A DNA stretch of 39,265 nt from Thermoflexus hugenholtzii JAD2. Lineage in GTDB: Bacteria > Chloroflexota > Anaerolineae > J036 > Brachytrichaceae. The stretch is taken from the NCBI GenBank assembly GCA_945877855.1, contig CAMDWA010000023.1:1-39265 (forward strand), in the 5' to 3' direction. The notes under the pieces were generated by a model. That model saw only the letters and a list, made by a program, of their open reading frames with translations. It was not told where the DNA came from and did no database searches. The translations under genes were made by a program, and so were the position numbers. Numbering within the stretch: position 1 is the first letter of the stretch; the number at the start of each line of letters is the position of its first letter. This document shows, piece by piece, positions 16,705 to 26,050 of this stretch.

Positions 16705-16773
16705 GAAATTACTATGTGACGTTTGGTATTAGGGGCACAAAGCCCCTAATACCAAACGTCACATAGTAATTTC
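16705..16773. repeat. 32-bp perfect hairpin, conserved-leader family
   Basis: Arms 16705-16736 and 16742-16773 pair perfectly, loop ACAAA. The left foot, with ATAAAACACATTTTCG before GAAATTACTAT, matches the leader seen at 21551, 25962 and 29019. It lies 67 bp beyond the hacA-like stop codon. Confidence 0.92.
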
Positions 16774-16840
16774 GACATTACATCACATCTTTTGGGTGTC
16801 CGAACTATCGAGAGATACTTTGGCAGGATTAAATAGCATG

Positions 16841-18133
16841 TTATGGGGCGCAAATTTCGCCCGCTAAAGCACTGGCTGCAACGACGGCTGGCGATGCTAA
16901 ATAAATTTCGCTATCGCGTGTGCCCATGCGTCCCTTAAAATTGCGGTTGGCACTGCTGATCGTCACCTCACCCGAAGCTGGAACCCCCATATGATTGCCC
17001 ATGCATGGTCCACAGCTAGGGATGCCGATCATCGCTCCAGCGTCTAACAGATCCCCGATATAGCCGAGTGTCGTTGCCTCGCGTAATACTTGGGACGAAG
17101 CTGGAATCACCAATAAACGGGTTCCAGCTGCCACTTTTTTGCCGCGCAAGACCTCACATGCGGCGGCAATGTCTTCTAGCCGACCATTGGTGCAGGTGCC
17201 AATAAAGGCTTGATGCACTCGAACGCCTTTTAATTGGCTGACAGGGACGACATTATCAACCCGATGGGGTTGGGCGACCATAGGTTCAAAGGTCGACAAA
17301 TCAAAATGATGACGTGAGTGATAAGCAGCATCAGCATCGGCATAAATGGCCTGTGTTTGCAACTGTGGCAAATAGTTTTCGGCTGTGCCACCTAGCCGCT
17401 TTGCTAAACGGGCCGATAAATAGGCAAAAACGGTTTCATCGGGTGGCAAATAAGCGTTTTTAGCCCCAAACTCTGCCATCATGTTGGGGATGGTCATGCG
17501 GTCATTTAAGCTCATTTGTGCAACACCCTGGCCGCAAAACTCAATCGATTGATATAAACCACCATCTGCGCCCAAATTACCAATTAGTTGTAAACAAAAA
17601 TCTTTGGCTGTGACCCCAGGCCGAAATTTGCCGGTTAATTCAATTTGCATGGCTTCGGGCACGCGCAACCACAACTCGCCTGTGGCCCACAATGCTGCTA
17701 CTTCACTACGTCCAACGCCGGCCCCAAATGCCCCCATCCAACCATAATGCGTGGTATGGCTATCTGCTCCCAAAATTGTTTGGCCGGGCAACACCAACGC
17801 TTCTTCGCTCAAAACTTGATGACAAATGCCACGCCCGACCTCAAATGCGTGCTTTATACCTTGCTCTGCCACAAAACGCCGCACTTCGGCATGATTTTGG
17901 GCATGTTGGGTAGCGGGTGCTGGCGCGGCGTGGTCAAGAGTGATGCGCAGACGGTCTGGATATTTGACATTTGACACGCCCAATTGCTTAAAAAGTTTCC
18001 AAATTGCGGCCGTGTTATCATGGCTTAGCACTGCGTCTGGCGTGACATCGACAATTTGACCGGTAGAAACACTGGCATTACCCGATGCGCGGGCGAGTGC
18101 TTTCTCCGCAAAGGTTTTGGCATTCTGGTTCAT
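16841..18133 (-). CDS. Homoaconitase / isopropylmalate dehydratase large subunit
   Basis: 430-aa aconitase-superfamily large subunit. The three [4Fe-4S] ligands are Cys314 (IGTCTNGR), Cys374 and Cys377 (PSCGPCMG). Other signatures are [10 protein letters not shown] near the N-terminus, [21 protein letters not shown] near residue 121 and [12 protein letters not shown] near 394. Enzymes of this size split from a separate small subunit, which is not in the window. Homoaconitase (lysine) and LeuC (leucine) types are hard to separate by eye; lysZ about 5 kb away favours a homoaconitase role but only weakly. ATG 18133 was chosen because the family N-terminus begins there; the region to 18166 overlaps the divergent MFS gene. 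Confidence 0.83.
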   Translation of the reverse strand: MNQNAKTFAEKALARASGNASVSTGQIVDVTPDAVLSHDNTAAIWKLFKQLGVSNVKYPDRLRITLDHAAPAPATQHAQNHAEVRRFVAEQGIKHAFEVGRGICHQVLSEEALVLPGQTILGADSHTTHYGWMGAFGAGVGRSEVAALWATGELWLRVPEAMQIELTGKFRPGVTAKDFCLQLIGNLGADGGLYQSIEFCGQGVAQMSLNDRMTIPNMMAEFGAKNAYLPPDETVFAYLSARLAKRLGGTAENYLPQLQTQAIYADADAAYHSRHHFDLSTFEPMVAQPHRVDNVVPVSQLKGVRVHQAFIGTCTNGRLEDIAAACEVLRGKKVAAGTRLLVIPASSQVLREATTLGYIGDLLDAGAMIGIPSCGPCMGNHMGVPASGEVTISSANRNFKGRMGTRDSEIYLASPAVVAASALAGEICAP

Positions 18134-18154
18134 GGTTTGCAAAATCAGCGGACT

Positions 18155-19543
18155 ATGATACAACAATTTGTGGAAAGCATTACAAAAATTGAACCCAACG
18201 ATTCCCCTACGACTGCACTCCCGCCTGAGTCGGCGCGTATCGACACCCGTCGAAACCTATTTGCCTATATTGCCGATATTCACTTTTTCAACCTCGGCAC
18301 TTATTTTGCACCAGTCACCACGATTTTAGTGGCGTTGGCTTCGCGCCTCACCACCGATAATTTTTTGATCGGGCTTATTTCACCGGCATGGTCAGCCGGT
18401 TGGGCGTTGCCGCAACTCTTCGTGGCGCATTTTTTGCATGGCAAAACCAAAATGAAGCCCTATGTGGTCATTCCGGGTCTAATTGGGCGACAAACTTATT
18501 TTTTTATTGCATTTTGGATCGCGTTTACGCAAGCCAAATCGCCTAATTTAACGGTATGGTTGCTTATTTTGGCGGTGCTTATTTTTTCTAGTGCCGATGC
18601 GTTGGCAACGGTCGCGTGGTTTGATATGCTTAGCCGAAACCTATCGGCGCGGGCACGTAGCCGCGTATTTGCTGGGGCGCAACTGGCGTCGTCATTATTA
18701 GGCTTGGCGGCGGGTGTCTTTGTCATCGCCCCTATTTTTTCGGCAGATGGTTTGCCTTTTCCGCTCAATTATGCGGCTGTGATTGGCATTGCATGGGCTT
18801 GCTTCTTGTTATCGTGGATCGGCATTTTGTTTGTGCGCGAAAAAGATGGCGAAGTGGTGCACAAAACTGAGGCTGAGCTGACCGAAAAATTCAGCAAATT
18901 GTTGTGGAAAGCCGTGCGTTCAGATCAAGTTTTTCGGCGCACACTGGTTGTGCGGCTATTTACGGCCTTTGAATTTATGGCAGCCACGTTTTATATCGTT
19001 TTTATTCAACAGCGGCTCAACTTGCCCGATTCATCTACCGCGACCCTTAATCTAGCCCTAACGAGTGGCTCTATTGTGGGGCTGGCGGCATTTGGCTGGA
19101 TTGCAGATCGTGCTGGCTCACGCCGTGTCATGCAGTTGGCTGCTATCGCGCAATTTCTAGCCCCATTCTTGGCCTTTATTGTGGCTGTTGTGCCCGCGAT
19201 TGCCGACCAATTTCTGGCGCTCGCCCTTGGTTTGTTTGTGGTGGTGATGGCGTTTAATGGGGTGGTCGGGCATTCGACGGTGCTAGGCTTTCTCAATTAC
19301 ACCCTCGAAATCGCCCCGCCGGCCCAACGCGCCATTTACATTGGCACATTTAACACTCTGCAAGGCCTGATGGCCTTGACCCCGCCCTTAGCTGGGTTAT
19401 TTATCAATGCCATGGCACCTATTTTGTCAATTGCTAATACCTATAGTATTTTGTTTGGGGTTATTGCCGCATTGGTTGCCTTGGGTGCAGTGATAAGTTT
19501 GAAATTGCCCGCAACCCATAGCCGGGGCGCGGCCTCAGACTGA
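18155..19543 (+). CDS. MFS transporter
   Basis: 462-aa major facilitator superfamily permease with about 12 hydrophobic segments beginning near residue 45 and a cytosolic N-terminus of ~35 residues. A basic loop [17 protein letters not shown] after the fifth segment and [13 protein letters not shown] between segments 8 and 9 correspond to the usual loop motifs. The central cytosolic loop ([19 protein letters not shown]) divides the halves. The substrate is not predictable. It starts 21 bp from the divergent aconitase-type gene. ATG 18155 is the first start outside that gene; a -10 is not obvious. A short GGCCTCA/TGAGGCC hairpin (19531-19547) overlaps its stop. Confidence 0.83.
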   Translation: MIQQFVESITKIEPNDSPTTALPPESARIDTRRNLFAYIADIHFFNLGTYFAPVTTILVALASRLTTDNFLIGLISPAWSAGWALPQLFVAHFLHGKTKMKPYVVIPGLIGRQTYFFIAFWIAFTQAKSPNLTVWLLILAVLIFSSADALATVAWFDMLSRNLSARARSRVFAGAQLASSLLGLAAGVFVIAPIFSADGLPFPLNYAAVIGIAWACFLLSWIGILFVREKDGEVVHKTEAELTEKFSKLLWKAVRSDQVFRRTLVVRLFTAFEFMAATFYIVFIQQRLNLPDSSTATLNLALTSGSIVGLAAFGWIADRAGSRRVMQLAAIAQFLAPFLAFIVAVVPAIADQFLALALGLFVVVMAFNGVVGHSTVLGFLNYTLEIAPPAQRAIYIGTFNTLQGLMALTPPLAGLFINAMAPILSIANTYSILFGVIAALVALGAVISLKLPATHSRGAASD

Positions 19544-19557
19544 GGCCGTGCTCGGTA

Positions 19558-19563
19558 TAGAAT
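19558..19563 (+). promoter_or_regulatory. -10 hexamer TAGAAT
   Basis: TAGAAT ends 9 nt before ATG 19573, leaving at most a few nucleotides of leader. No Shine-Dalgarno sequence. Same word and similar spacing as at 20778 and 35479. Confidence 0.5.
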
Positions 19564-19572
19564 AGCCTTGCA

Positions 19573-20703
19573 ATGAAAAATACATCTACAACACGTGCGC
19601 GTGATCTGGGGATTCCGTTTGAAGGCACACCTGGCCCCGATAATGCTATTACTGACGTGGCTGGCGTAAAAGTTGGGCATAGCACGCTCATCACTGGTCA
19701 AGGTCGATTACAAGTTGGGCATGGGCCGGTGCGCACTGGCGTGACTGTTGTTTTGCCGCGTGGCAAAACCTATGACCCAGTGTTTGCCGCATGGTATTCG
19801 CTCAATGGCAATGGCGAGATGACCGGCACGACTTGGATCGAAGAATCAGGCTTGCTCGAAGGCCCGGTTGCCATCACCAATACCCATAGCGTGGGGGTGG
19901 TGCGTGATGCGATTGTGCAATGGCAAGTCAATAACGCCCTCTATAACCCACTCGGCCCGGGCGTGTTTTGGGCATTGCCCGTTGTTGCCGAGACCTTTGA
20001 CGGCACCCTAAACGATATCAATGGGTTTCATATCAAGCCAGCCCACGTATTCGAGGCATTGGATACGGCAAAGGCTGCTACCGATGCTGATTTTGCGGTT
20101 GCGGAAGGCAACGTTGGCGGCGGCACTGGCATGATTTGTCATGGATTTAAGGGAGGGATTGGGAGCGCATCACGGGTGGTTACAGTGGATGGGGTAGCGC
20201 ATACGATCGGCGTTTTGGTGCAGGCTAATCATGGCGGGCGTGATCAACTGACTATTGCGGGGGTTCCAATGGGGCCTGAATTTGCCGATATTGCGACCCC
20301 GCGTGAGACCGGTTTGCCCGCCGAAACCGGTTCGATTATTGTGGTGGTGGCGACCGATGCCCCGCTTTTACCCCATCAACTAAAGCGTTTGGCGCGGCGT
20401 GTGCCAATGGGCTTGTCTAAAACCGGCAGTGTGGGTGCACATACATCGGGCGATATTTTTATTGCGTTTTCTACCGCAAACTCAGGTGTAGCCAGCCGGA
20501 TGGGAACTCAAACATTGCAAATGCTTTCAAATGACGAAATGACACCGCTTTTTAGTGCCGTGATTCAAGCCACTGAAGAAGCGGTGGTGAATGCAATGGT
20601 TGCGGCGCAAACATTGGTTGGCGTGGATGGGCGTACCGCATTTGCCTTGCCACATGCGCGTGTCCAGGCCATTTTGCGGCGACATCATCGGCTTAATGTA
20701 TGA
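19573..20703 (+). CDS. DmpA-type aminopeptidase (P1 family, self-processing)
   Basis: 376-aa N-terminal-nucleophile peptidase related to L-aminopeptidase/D-Ala-esterase DmpA and beta-peptidyl aminopeptidases. The family blocks are present: NAITDVAGVKVGHSTLI, ITNTHSVGVVRDA, EGNVGGGTGMICHGFKGGIG and ATDAPLLPHQLKRLARR. Autocleavage should occur at Gly253-Ser254 (ETG/SIIVVVATDAP), freeing Ser254 as nucleophile; the position is almost identical to that in DmpA. It releases N-terminal amino acids, sometimes with D- or beta-residues. No signal peptide, so cytosolic. It follows the MFS gene by 29 bp with its own TAGAAT box, so the MFS could supply peptides (inference). Confidence 0.88.
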   Translation: MKNTSTTRARDLGIPFEGTPGPDNAITDVAGVKVGHSTLITGQGRLQVGHGPVRTGVTVVLPRGKTYDPVFAAWYSLNGNGEMTGTTWIEESGLLEGPVAITNTHSVGVVRDAIVQWQVNNALYNPLGPGVFWALPVVAETFDGTLNDINGFHIKPAHVFEALDTAKAATDADFAVAEGNVGGGTGMICHGFKGGIGSASRVVTVDGVAHTIGVLVQANHGGRDQLTIAGVPMGPEFADIATPRETGLPAETGSIIVVVATDAPLLPHQLKRLARRVPMGLSKTGSVGAHTSGDIFIAFSTANSGVASRMGTQTLQMLSNDEMTPLFSAVIQATEEAVVNAMVAAQTLVGVDGRTAFALPHARVQAILRRHHRLNV

Positions 20704-20755
20704 GGCGTTTTGTTGGCTTTGTTTAATTGGTTACATAAATCCATCTTTTGTGGGA

Positions 20756-20783
20756 TTGTTTGTACCGATAGATGAGTTAGAAT
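20756..20783 (+). promoter_or_regulatory. Promoter with leaderless spacing
   Basis: TTGTTT (20756-20761), 16-bp spacer, TAGAAT (20778-20783), then 7 nt to ATG 20791. The combination of a plausible -35 and the N7 gap makes this one of the clearer leaderless promoters here. Confidence 0.65.
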
Positions 20784-20790
20784 AGCACGA

Positions 20791-21477
20791 ATGCCTCTAT
20801 TGATTGACGGACATAACCTTATTGGAAAAATGCCCGACATGTCGCTCGCCGACCCTAAAGATGAATTAAAGCTGGTAGGGAAGTTGCGGGCTTATGCCGA
20901 GATGGTGCAAAAACGCATCGTTGTTATTTTTGATCCAAACCCATACGATACGACGCCAGTGATTGCGCGTCAGAAGACCCAACACGGCACCTATTTAACC
21001 GCAATTTTTGCTGAGCCGGGTGTGAGTGCCGATAAACTGATTCGCGATAAAGTCAGCGAAACCAAAGATCGCCAAGGCTTGATTGTGGTGACATCGGACA
21101 ATGCAGTGGCAAGTTTTGCACGGCAAACGGGGGTGCGAGTGCAAACTGCGCCTGAATTTGCCAAAGTGTTGCTTGAGAAAGTAACACCGCCAGCGCGGGC
21201 GGTAGAAGTGAAGCCAGTGCCATCACGGGCAGATGTAAAAGCGTGGAGCGAAGTCTTTACTGAGCCGCCGCCACCGCCACAGCCAGTATTTGTGCCACCG
21301 GTCGATGAGGCGGCGTTAAAACGGGCGCGGCGAATGGAGCAGCTTAAGAAGCAAACCAACAATCAGAAAAAGTTGAGTTTGACCAATACGCGGCCATTAA
21401 CTGCACGCGAACGTGAATTAATGGCACTGCAAACACGAAATGAACAGGTAACTGTAAAAACTCAAAAGAAATCATAA
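20791..21477 (+). CDS. NYN-domain protein, YacP/Rae1-like ribonuclease
   Basis: 228 aa. The N-terminal ~125 residues form a PIN-like NYN domain: LIDGHNLIGKMPD supplies the first acidic residue (Asp6), IVVIFDPNP a second, and VVTSDNAVASFA the third. The Bacillus relative Rae1/YacP cuts mRNA on the ribosome. The C-terminal 100 residues are an extension with a proline run (EPPPPPQPVFVPP) and a basic coiled-coil-like end (ALKRARRMEQLKKQTNNQKK), not present in the short family members. Residues of the active site look complete. It is followed directly by the only classical terminator in the window. Confidence 0.78.
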   Translation: MPLLIDGHNLIGKMPDMSLADPKDELKLVGKLRAYAEMVQKRIVVIFDPNPYDTTPVIARQKTQHGTYLTAIFAEPGVSADKLIRDKVSETKDRQGLIVVTSDNAVASFARQTGVRVQTAPEFAKVLLEKVTPPARAVEVKPVPSRADVKAWSEVFTEPPPPPQPVFVPPVDEAALKRARRMEQLKKQTNNQKKLSLTNTRPLTARERELMALQTRNEQVTVKTQKKS

Positions 21478-21511
21478 AAAAAAGTGACACCAAACGGTGT
21501 CACTTTTTTTT
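21476..21511. terminator. Bidirectional intrinsic terminator
   Basis: A8-GTGACACC, loop AAAC, GGTGTCAC-T8. The stem of 8 GC-rich pairs plus the A/T runs works in either direction. It starts next to the stop codon at 21477. Confidence 0.95.
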
Positions 21512-21561
21512 ATATACGGGATATGATGTCTTGGCTTTTTAATAATGAGTAGTCAAACAGG

Positions 21562-21624
21562 TTTTGCCGATTTCACTATCCCTCTGCAAGCATAGCTTGC
21601 AGAGGGATAGTGAAATCGGCAAAA
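21562..21624. repeat. 29-bp perfect hairpin, conserved-leader family
   Basis: Arms 21562-21590 and 21596-21624 pair without mismatch, loop CATAG. Its left foot AGTCAAACAGGTTTTGCCGA (from 21551) is the best example of the family leader. It sits between the NYN terminator and the pckA leader. Confidence 0.93.
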
Positions 21625-21724
21625 TCTCTGTTGATCTGAAAATTTGTTTTAACCTAGCCAGTGGGCGGTATCGAAATAGTTGGTTTAGCCCATAATTTGT
21701 TTTGCCAATTTTTGGGCATTTATT

Positions 21725-21731
21725 AAAGGAG
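21725..21731 (+). promoter_or_regulatory. Shine-Dalgarno AAAGGAG of pckA
   Basis: AAAGGAG lies 11 nt before ATG 21743, a rather long gap but clear. The gene therefore has a conventional leader, unlike most neighbours. The promoter in 21625-21720 could not be fixed. Confidence 0.65.
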
Positions 21732-21742
21732 AAACACAACCC

Positions 21743-23338
21743 ATGACTGAATATATTGGAAACGGACGCAGTAGTATAGGTTTAGAAACCTACGGTATTC
21801 GTTCTGCTAACGATGTTTATTGGAACTATTTGGTTCCGGCATTGTATGAGCAGGCGAGTTTGAATGGCGAAGGCAAAATTGCATCGGGCGGCCCGCTGGT
21901 GGTACGCACCGGTATTCATACCGGACGCTCGCCTAAAGATAAATTTGTGGTGCGCGAGGATTCGAGCAATGCAATTGTGGACTGGGGGGCCGTGAACCAA
22001 CCCTTTAGCCCAGAACAATTTGACATGCTTTATGCGCGGGTCACTTCTTATTTATCGGCACGCAAACTGTATGTCGAAGATTTATATGCGGGAGCTGACC
22101 AACAATATCGTTTGCCGGTGCGCGTGGTGACCGAGTTTGCATGGCATGCGCTTTTTGTGCGCAATTTGTTTATCCGCCCGCCGGCGGCTGACTTAGCTGA
22201 ATTTATTCCACAATTTACCATTTTGTGCGCTCCGACGTTTGACGCTGACCCCACCCGAGATGGAACCCGCAGCAAAACCTTTGTGATTGTGAATTTTGCG
22301 AAACGCATTATCTTGATTGGGGGCACTTGGTATGCCGGTGAGATGAAGAAATCAATTTTTACCGTGCTGAATTATTTGTTGCCACTTAAAGGGGTTTTTC
22401 CGATGCATTGCTCGGCCAATGTGGGCGATGATGGCACCTCGGCGGTGTTTTTTGGCTTGAGTGGCACGGGCAAAACCACGCTCAGCGCCGATGCAACACG
22501 TGGTTTGATTGGTGACGACGAGCATGGTTGGAGCGACAACGGCATTTTTAACTTTGAGGGCGGTTGTTATGCCAAAGTGATTAAGTTGTCGAAAGCCTCG
22601 GAGCCAGAAATTTGGGCGGCGAGCAATCAATTTGGCACTGTGCTTGAAAATGTGGTTTTGGATGAGCAGACTCGTCGTGTGAACTTTGATACCGATCGAT
22701 ATACCGAAAACACGCGCTCGGCTTACCCACTTACTTATATTCCAAATGCCGTGCCGACCGGCACGGGGCCGCACCCGCGCAATATCATTATGTTAACCGC
22801 CGATGCCTTTGGCGTATTGCCCCCCATCAGCCGTCTGACCAAAGAACAAGCCGCTTATCACTTTTTGTCGGGTTACACCGCCAAAGTGGCGGGCACCGAA
22901 AAAGGTGTGACTGAGCCACAAGCCACATTTAGCACTTGTTTTGGTGCGCCATTTTTGGTGCACAAAGCACAGGTGTATGCCGATTTGTTGGTAGCAAAAA
23001 TGCAAAAACATAATGTAAACTGTTGGCTGGTTAATACCGGCTGGGTGGGCGGTTCGTATGGTACGGGGTATCGTATGCGTATTGCTTATACCCGTGATAT
23101 GGTGCGGGCGGCATTGGATGGTGTCTTAGATGCGGTTCCTTATCATGCCGAGCCGGTTTTTGGTTTGCATATTCCTGAATATGTGCCGGGTGTGCCCAAT
23201 GATGTGCTAATTCCACGCTCGACATGGCGTGACGGCGCGGCTTATGATGCGAAAGCCACAGAATTGCTGAATCGGTTTGAGTCAAATTATGCGCACTTGC
23301 TGAAATATGGCACCAGCGAGGGCGCTGCTGGTGGCTAA
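21743..23338 (+). CDS. pckA: Phosphoenolpyruvate carboxykinase (ATP)
   Basis: 531-aa cytosolic enzyme converting oxaloacetate and ATP to phosphoenolpyruvate, CO2 and ADP, the entry to gluconeogenesis. Family marks: [16 protein letters not shown] near residue 56, the P-loop [13 protein letters not shown] near 237, the metal site DDEHGW and FEGGCYAK, and the C-terminal [17 protein letters not shown]. Length matches ATP-type enzymes (about 530 aa) rather than the longer GTP type. All active-site blocks are intact. Own leader with AAAGGAG. A 7-bp-word inverted repeat begins at the stop codon. Confidence 0.97.
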   Translation: MTEYIGNGRSSIGLETYGIRSANDVYWNYLVPALYEQASLNGEGKIASGGPLVVRTGIHTGRSPKDKFVVREDSSNAIVDWGAVNQPFSPEQFDMLYARVTSYLSARKLYVEDLYAGADQQYRLPVRVVTEFAWHALFVRNLFIRPPAADLAEFIPQFTILCAPTFDADPTRDGTRSKTFVIVNFAKRIILIGGTWYAGEMKKSIFTVLNYLLPLKGVFPMHCSANVGDDGTSAVFFGLSGTGKTTLSADATRGLIGDDEHGWSDNGIFNFEGGCYAKVIKLSKASEPEIWAASNQFGTVLENVVLDEQTRRVNFDTDRYTENTRSAYPLTYIPNAVPTGTGPHPRNIIMLTADAFGVLPPISRLTKEQAAYHFLSGYTAKVAGTEKGVTEPQATFSTCFGAPFLVHKAQVYADLLVAKMQKHNVNCWLVNTGWVGGSYGTGYRMRIAYTRDMVRAALDGVLDAVPYHAEPVFGLHIPEYVPGVPNDVLIPRSTWRDGAAYDAKATELLNRFESNYAHLLKYGTSEGAAGG

Positions 23339-23340
23339 AA

Positions 23341-23484
23341 CTGAGCCGTGAGCCATGAGCCATGAGCCATGAGTTGTGAGTTGTGTGTTCAATCACAAAT
23401 CATGACTCATGACTCGTGACTTATGACTTGTGCTTATAATTCACGGCTTAAAGCTCATGGCTCATGGCTCACGGCTCACAATTA
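23341..23484. repeat. Inverted repeat built of 7-bp words, copy A
   Basis: The region reads almost throughout in 7-nt steps (GAGCCGT GAGCCAT GAGCCAT ..., then TCATGGC TCATGGC TCACGGC). The arms 23342-23366 and 23454-23478 are perfect complements (25 bp). The central loop keeps the same periodicity with degenerate words. TATAAT at 23435-23440 lies in the loop and could promote the downstream peptidase gene. The same design occurs at 35326-35448. Confidence 0.93.
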
Positions 23485-23493
23485 CCTCATTAA

Positions 23494-25305
23494 ATGGCTA
23501 GTTTTTCTTCTGCTCCGCATAACCGCCTTCCCCGTTGGGATGTTTCTAATGTTTACCCCAGCCTTGATTCACCTGAATTTGAAGCTGCGCTGACGCAAGT
23601 AACGACGTTGTTGAAGACACTACAGCAACAATTTGAACAGCATTGTTTGGCGGCTGGTCGTGACCCAATTGCGCTGCATCAGGCTTTGGGCGGTTATTTG
23701 CAGCAAGTGAATCAACTGAGCGCGTTGTATTCGACGGTAGGGGCCTATACCCGCGCCTTTGTTACCACCGATTCATATAACGCTGTTGCCAAGAAAACCC
23801 TGTCGCAGATTGAGATGATGGGCGTGCCGCTACGCCAATTGAATGTGCAATTTCGCGCGTGGCTGCGCAGTATTGCCGATGTGTTGCCTGCGATTCTTGC
23901 CCAAGGCGGCATTGTGGCTGAACACAGCTTTTATTTGAGCGAAGAGGTTGAAGAAAGCCGTTATATGATGAGCGAGGCCGAGGAATCGTTGGCCGCCGAG
24001 CTTTCATTGAGCGGGGCAATGGCTTGGAATAAGTTGCAAGGCACAGTGACATCGCAATTGACGGTTGATTTTGAGCGCAATGGCAAAATCGAGAAGATGT
24101 CGATGCCGGCTTTAATTAATTTGTCGCACGATGCAGATGGCGAAGTGCGGCGCGAGGCCTATGAAGCTGAAATTGCTGCATGGAAGACGGTGCAAGAGCC
24201 ATTGGCGGCCTGTATGAATGGCGTAAAAGGCGCTGAAATTACGTTAGCTAAAAAACGGGGTCGCCCCGACCCTTTACATGCGGCACTTGAGGCTTCGCGT
24301 ATTGATCAGCCGACTTTGGATGCGATGCTGGAGGCGATGCGCGACTCATTCCCAATCTTTCGTCGTTATTTGCAAGCCAAGGCCAAACGCATGGGGCAAC
24401 ACGCCTTGCCATGGTGGGATTTGTTTGCGCCGATTGTCTCAAATGAGCGTGCGTATAGCTGGGCGGAATGTCGAACCTTGATTGAGACACAATTTGCTGG
24501 GTTTAGCCCACGGTTGGCGGCACTGGCTAAACGCGCTTTTGCCGAAAATTGGATAGATGCTGAACAACGATCGGGGAAGCGGGGTGGGGCTTTTTGTATG
24601 AAATTGCAAGCCGTTAAGGAGTCACGCATTTTGTGCAATTTTGATGGCTCGCTTGATCAAGTATCTACCGTTGCCCACGAATTGGGGCATGCATTTCATA
24701 ATGAATGTTTGAATGAAAAAACGCCATTGCAAGCCATCACCCCCATGACTTTGGCTGAGACCGCCTCGATTTTTTGCGAGACTATTGTGACCGAGGCCGC
24801 TTTGCGTGAAGCCCGCAGCCGCGACGAAGTCTTTGCCATTCTTGAAACTGACCTCATTGGCAAAACCCAAGTCATTGTCGATATTACTTCACGCTTTTTA
24901 TTTGAGCAAGAGGTATTTGCGCGACGCGCCAAGGCCGAGTTATCGGCAGAAGATTTGTGTGACATGATGGTGCGGGCGCAAAAGGCTACTTATGGCGATG
25001 GCCTTGACGAGCGCTATTTGCACCCCTATATGTGGACATGGAAACCCCATTATTATTACCCGGGTTTGTCATTTTATAACTTCCCTTATGCCTTTGGCTT
25101 GTTATTTGGAATTGGGTTATATGCGATTTATCAGCAGCGCGGGGCGGCGTTTGTGCCCGAATATGAGGCCTTGCTTGCTAGCACCGGCGATGCCAATGCG
25201 GCTGATCTTGCTGCCCGTTTTGGTATTAACATTCGCGACAAGGCTTTTTGGCAAGCGAGTTTGAATGTGATCGGCGAGCGCGTGGCGAAATATTTAAATG
25301 AGTGA
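23494..25305 (+). CDS. pepF: Oligoendopeptidase F-like M3 metallopeptidase
   Basis: 603-aa zinc peptidase of family M3 (thimet/PepF group), cytosolic, cleaving short peptides. The zinc motif is His395-Glu396-x-x-His399 in VAHELGHAFH; the third ligand Glu lies about 25 residues later in MTLAETASIFCE. N-terminal helical region (RWDVSNVYPSLDSPEFEAAL) is typical PepF. The C-terminal block YFYPGLSF/YNFPYAFG-like HYYYPGLSFYNFPYAFG is also family-specific. Length is as expected. ATG 23494 follows the heptamer inverted repeat by 15 bp with no Shine-Dalgarno; an in-loop TATAAT may supply transcription. A hairpin begins 1 bp after its stop. Confidence 0.92.
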   Translation: MASFSSAPHNRLPRWDVSNVYPSLDSPEFEAALTQVTTLLKTLQQQFEQHCLAAGRDPIALHQALGGYLQQVNQLSALYSTVGAYTRAFVTTDSYNAVAKKTLSQIEMMGVPLRQLNVQFRAWLRSIADVLPAILAQGGIVAEHSFYLSEEVEESRYMMSEAEESLAAELSLSGAMAWNKLQGTVTSQLTVDFERNGKIEKMSMPALINLSHDADGEVRREAYEAEIAAWKTVQEPLAACMNGVKGAEITLAKKRGRPDPLHAALEASRIDQPTLDAMLEAMRDSFPIFRRYLQAKAKRMGQHALPWWDLFAPIVSNERAYSWAECRTLIETQFAGFSPRLAALAKRAFAENWIDAEQRSGKRGGAFCMKLQAVKESRILCNFDGSLDQVSTVAHELGHAFHNECLNEKTPLQAITPMTLAETASIFCETIVTEAALREARSRDEVFAILETDLIGKTQVIVDITSRFLFEQEVFARRAKAELSAEDLCDMMVRAQKATYGDGLDERYLHPYMWTWKPHYYYPGLSFYNFPYAFGLLFGIGLYAIYQQRGAAFVPEYEALLASTGDANAADLAARFGINIRDKAFWQASLNVIGERVAKYLNE

Positions 25306-25306
25306 A

Positions 25307-25361
25307 GCCAAAATCACGACTCGACTATCCCAGAAGGGCATAGTTGAGTCGTGATTTTGGC
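25307..25361. repeat. Hairpin between convergent genes
   Basis: Arms 25307-25331 and 25336-25361 (one mismatch, one bulge), loop AGAA. It starts directly after the pepF stop and serves the end of the phosphatase gene too. GCCAAAATCACGACTC at the foot resembles the conserved-leader family. Confidence 0.85.
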
Positions 25362-25393
25362 ATTAAATCTTCATTCACGACCCGAAATTTGCT

Positions 25394-25951
25394 CTAATTG
25401 CTATGATGACCGTTGCGAACCTGATCGAGCAACGGATTTAAAGCTGCGCCAGACTCTAAGGCATTGCGCCCCATTTCGGCAATGGCGGCAATTGCTTCGG
25501 CATTGCTAAGTTGGTATTGGGCTACCAGCCATGCCGCCAACACATGCCCCGTTCGCCCGATGCCAGCCGAGCAATGCACCACGACCCGCTCATTTTGAGC
25601 ATGGGCTGCTGCTAAAAATGGCAAAATCTGCTGGGTCAATAATTCAGGCGCGGCTAAAGTGTAATCGGCAATTGGGGCGTGTAAGATATTTTTGTCCCCA
25701 AATGCATCGCGGTAAGCCGTGAGTAGTGGCGTTTCGCAACCTGCATAATAATCGAGTTGCTCGGCACTTAATAAACAGCATACCCGTTTGACCTGCGCTT
25801 GTTGCATAAATGAAATCCATGCTTGAACGGATTGATCATTGACAAGTAAACTGGGATAGCCGGGGCGACATGCGCCAAAGATGGTGTTTTCGGTTTTGGC
25901 TGCGGGCGAGAAGTTATTCAATGGAAGATGGGCGTTTTTTGTGATATTCAA
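25394..25951 (-). CDS. Dual-specificity/tyrosine phosphatase-like protein
   Basis: 185 aa. The C-x5-R signature is complete: VVHCSAGIGRTGHV near residue 123, with nucleophile Cys and phosphate-binding Arg. The upstream IADYTLAAPE segment may supply the general acid Asp. It resembles small bacterial DSP/PTP enzymes; substrate could be phosphotyrosine protein, inositol phosphate or another phosphoester. There is no ATG near the N-terminus. The TTG at 25951 is the only start that keeps the first strand; alternatives are far inside. The conserved hairpin leader (25962-25992) lies immediately upstream and may contain its promoter. Convergent with pepF. Confidence 0.78.
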   Translation of the reverse strand: MNITKNAHLPLNNFSPAAKTENTIFGACRPGYPSLLVNDQSVQAWISFMQQAQVKRVCCLLSAEQLDYYAGCETPLLTAYRDAFGDKNILHAPIADYTLAAPELLTQQILPFLAAAHAQNERVVVHCSAGIGRTGHVLAAWLVAQYQLSNAEAIAAIAEMGRNALESGAALNPLLDQVRNGHHSN

Positions 25952-25993
25952 AAACGGGGTAAGTAAAACAAGTTTTTGTCGAAATCACGATAT

Positions 25994-26032
25994 GCCGTTG
26001 GGCGAAAGGGCAAAGCCATTGCGCCCAACGGC
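25994..26032. repeat. Short hairpin with conserved leader
   Basis: Arms GCCGTTGGGCG (25994-26004) and CGCCCAACGGC (26022-26032). The preceding 25962-25992 carries the family leader (AGTAAAACAAGTTTTTGTCG then AAATCACGATAT), here outside the stem. It lies 18 bp past the ABC ATPase stop codon. Confidence 0.8.
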
Positions 26033-26050
26033 GGGGGTGGCCCCCGAGTT

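Noticed and set aside
21625-21742. Riboswitch in the pckA leader
   Set aside because: Short GGGC/GCCC pairing is possible but no known aptamer consensus was recognised.
23341-23484. CRISPR-like short repeats (GAGCCAT)
   Set aside because: Seven-base words run without spacers and form an inverted repeat.
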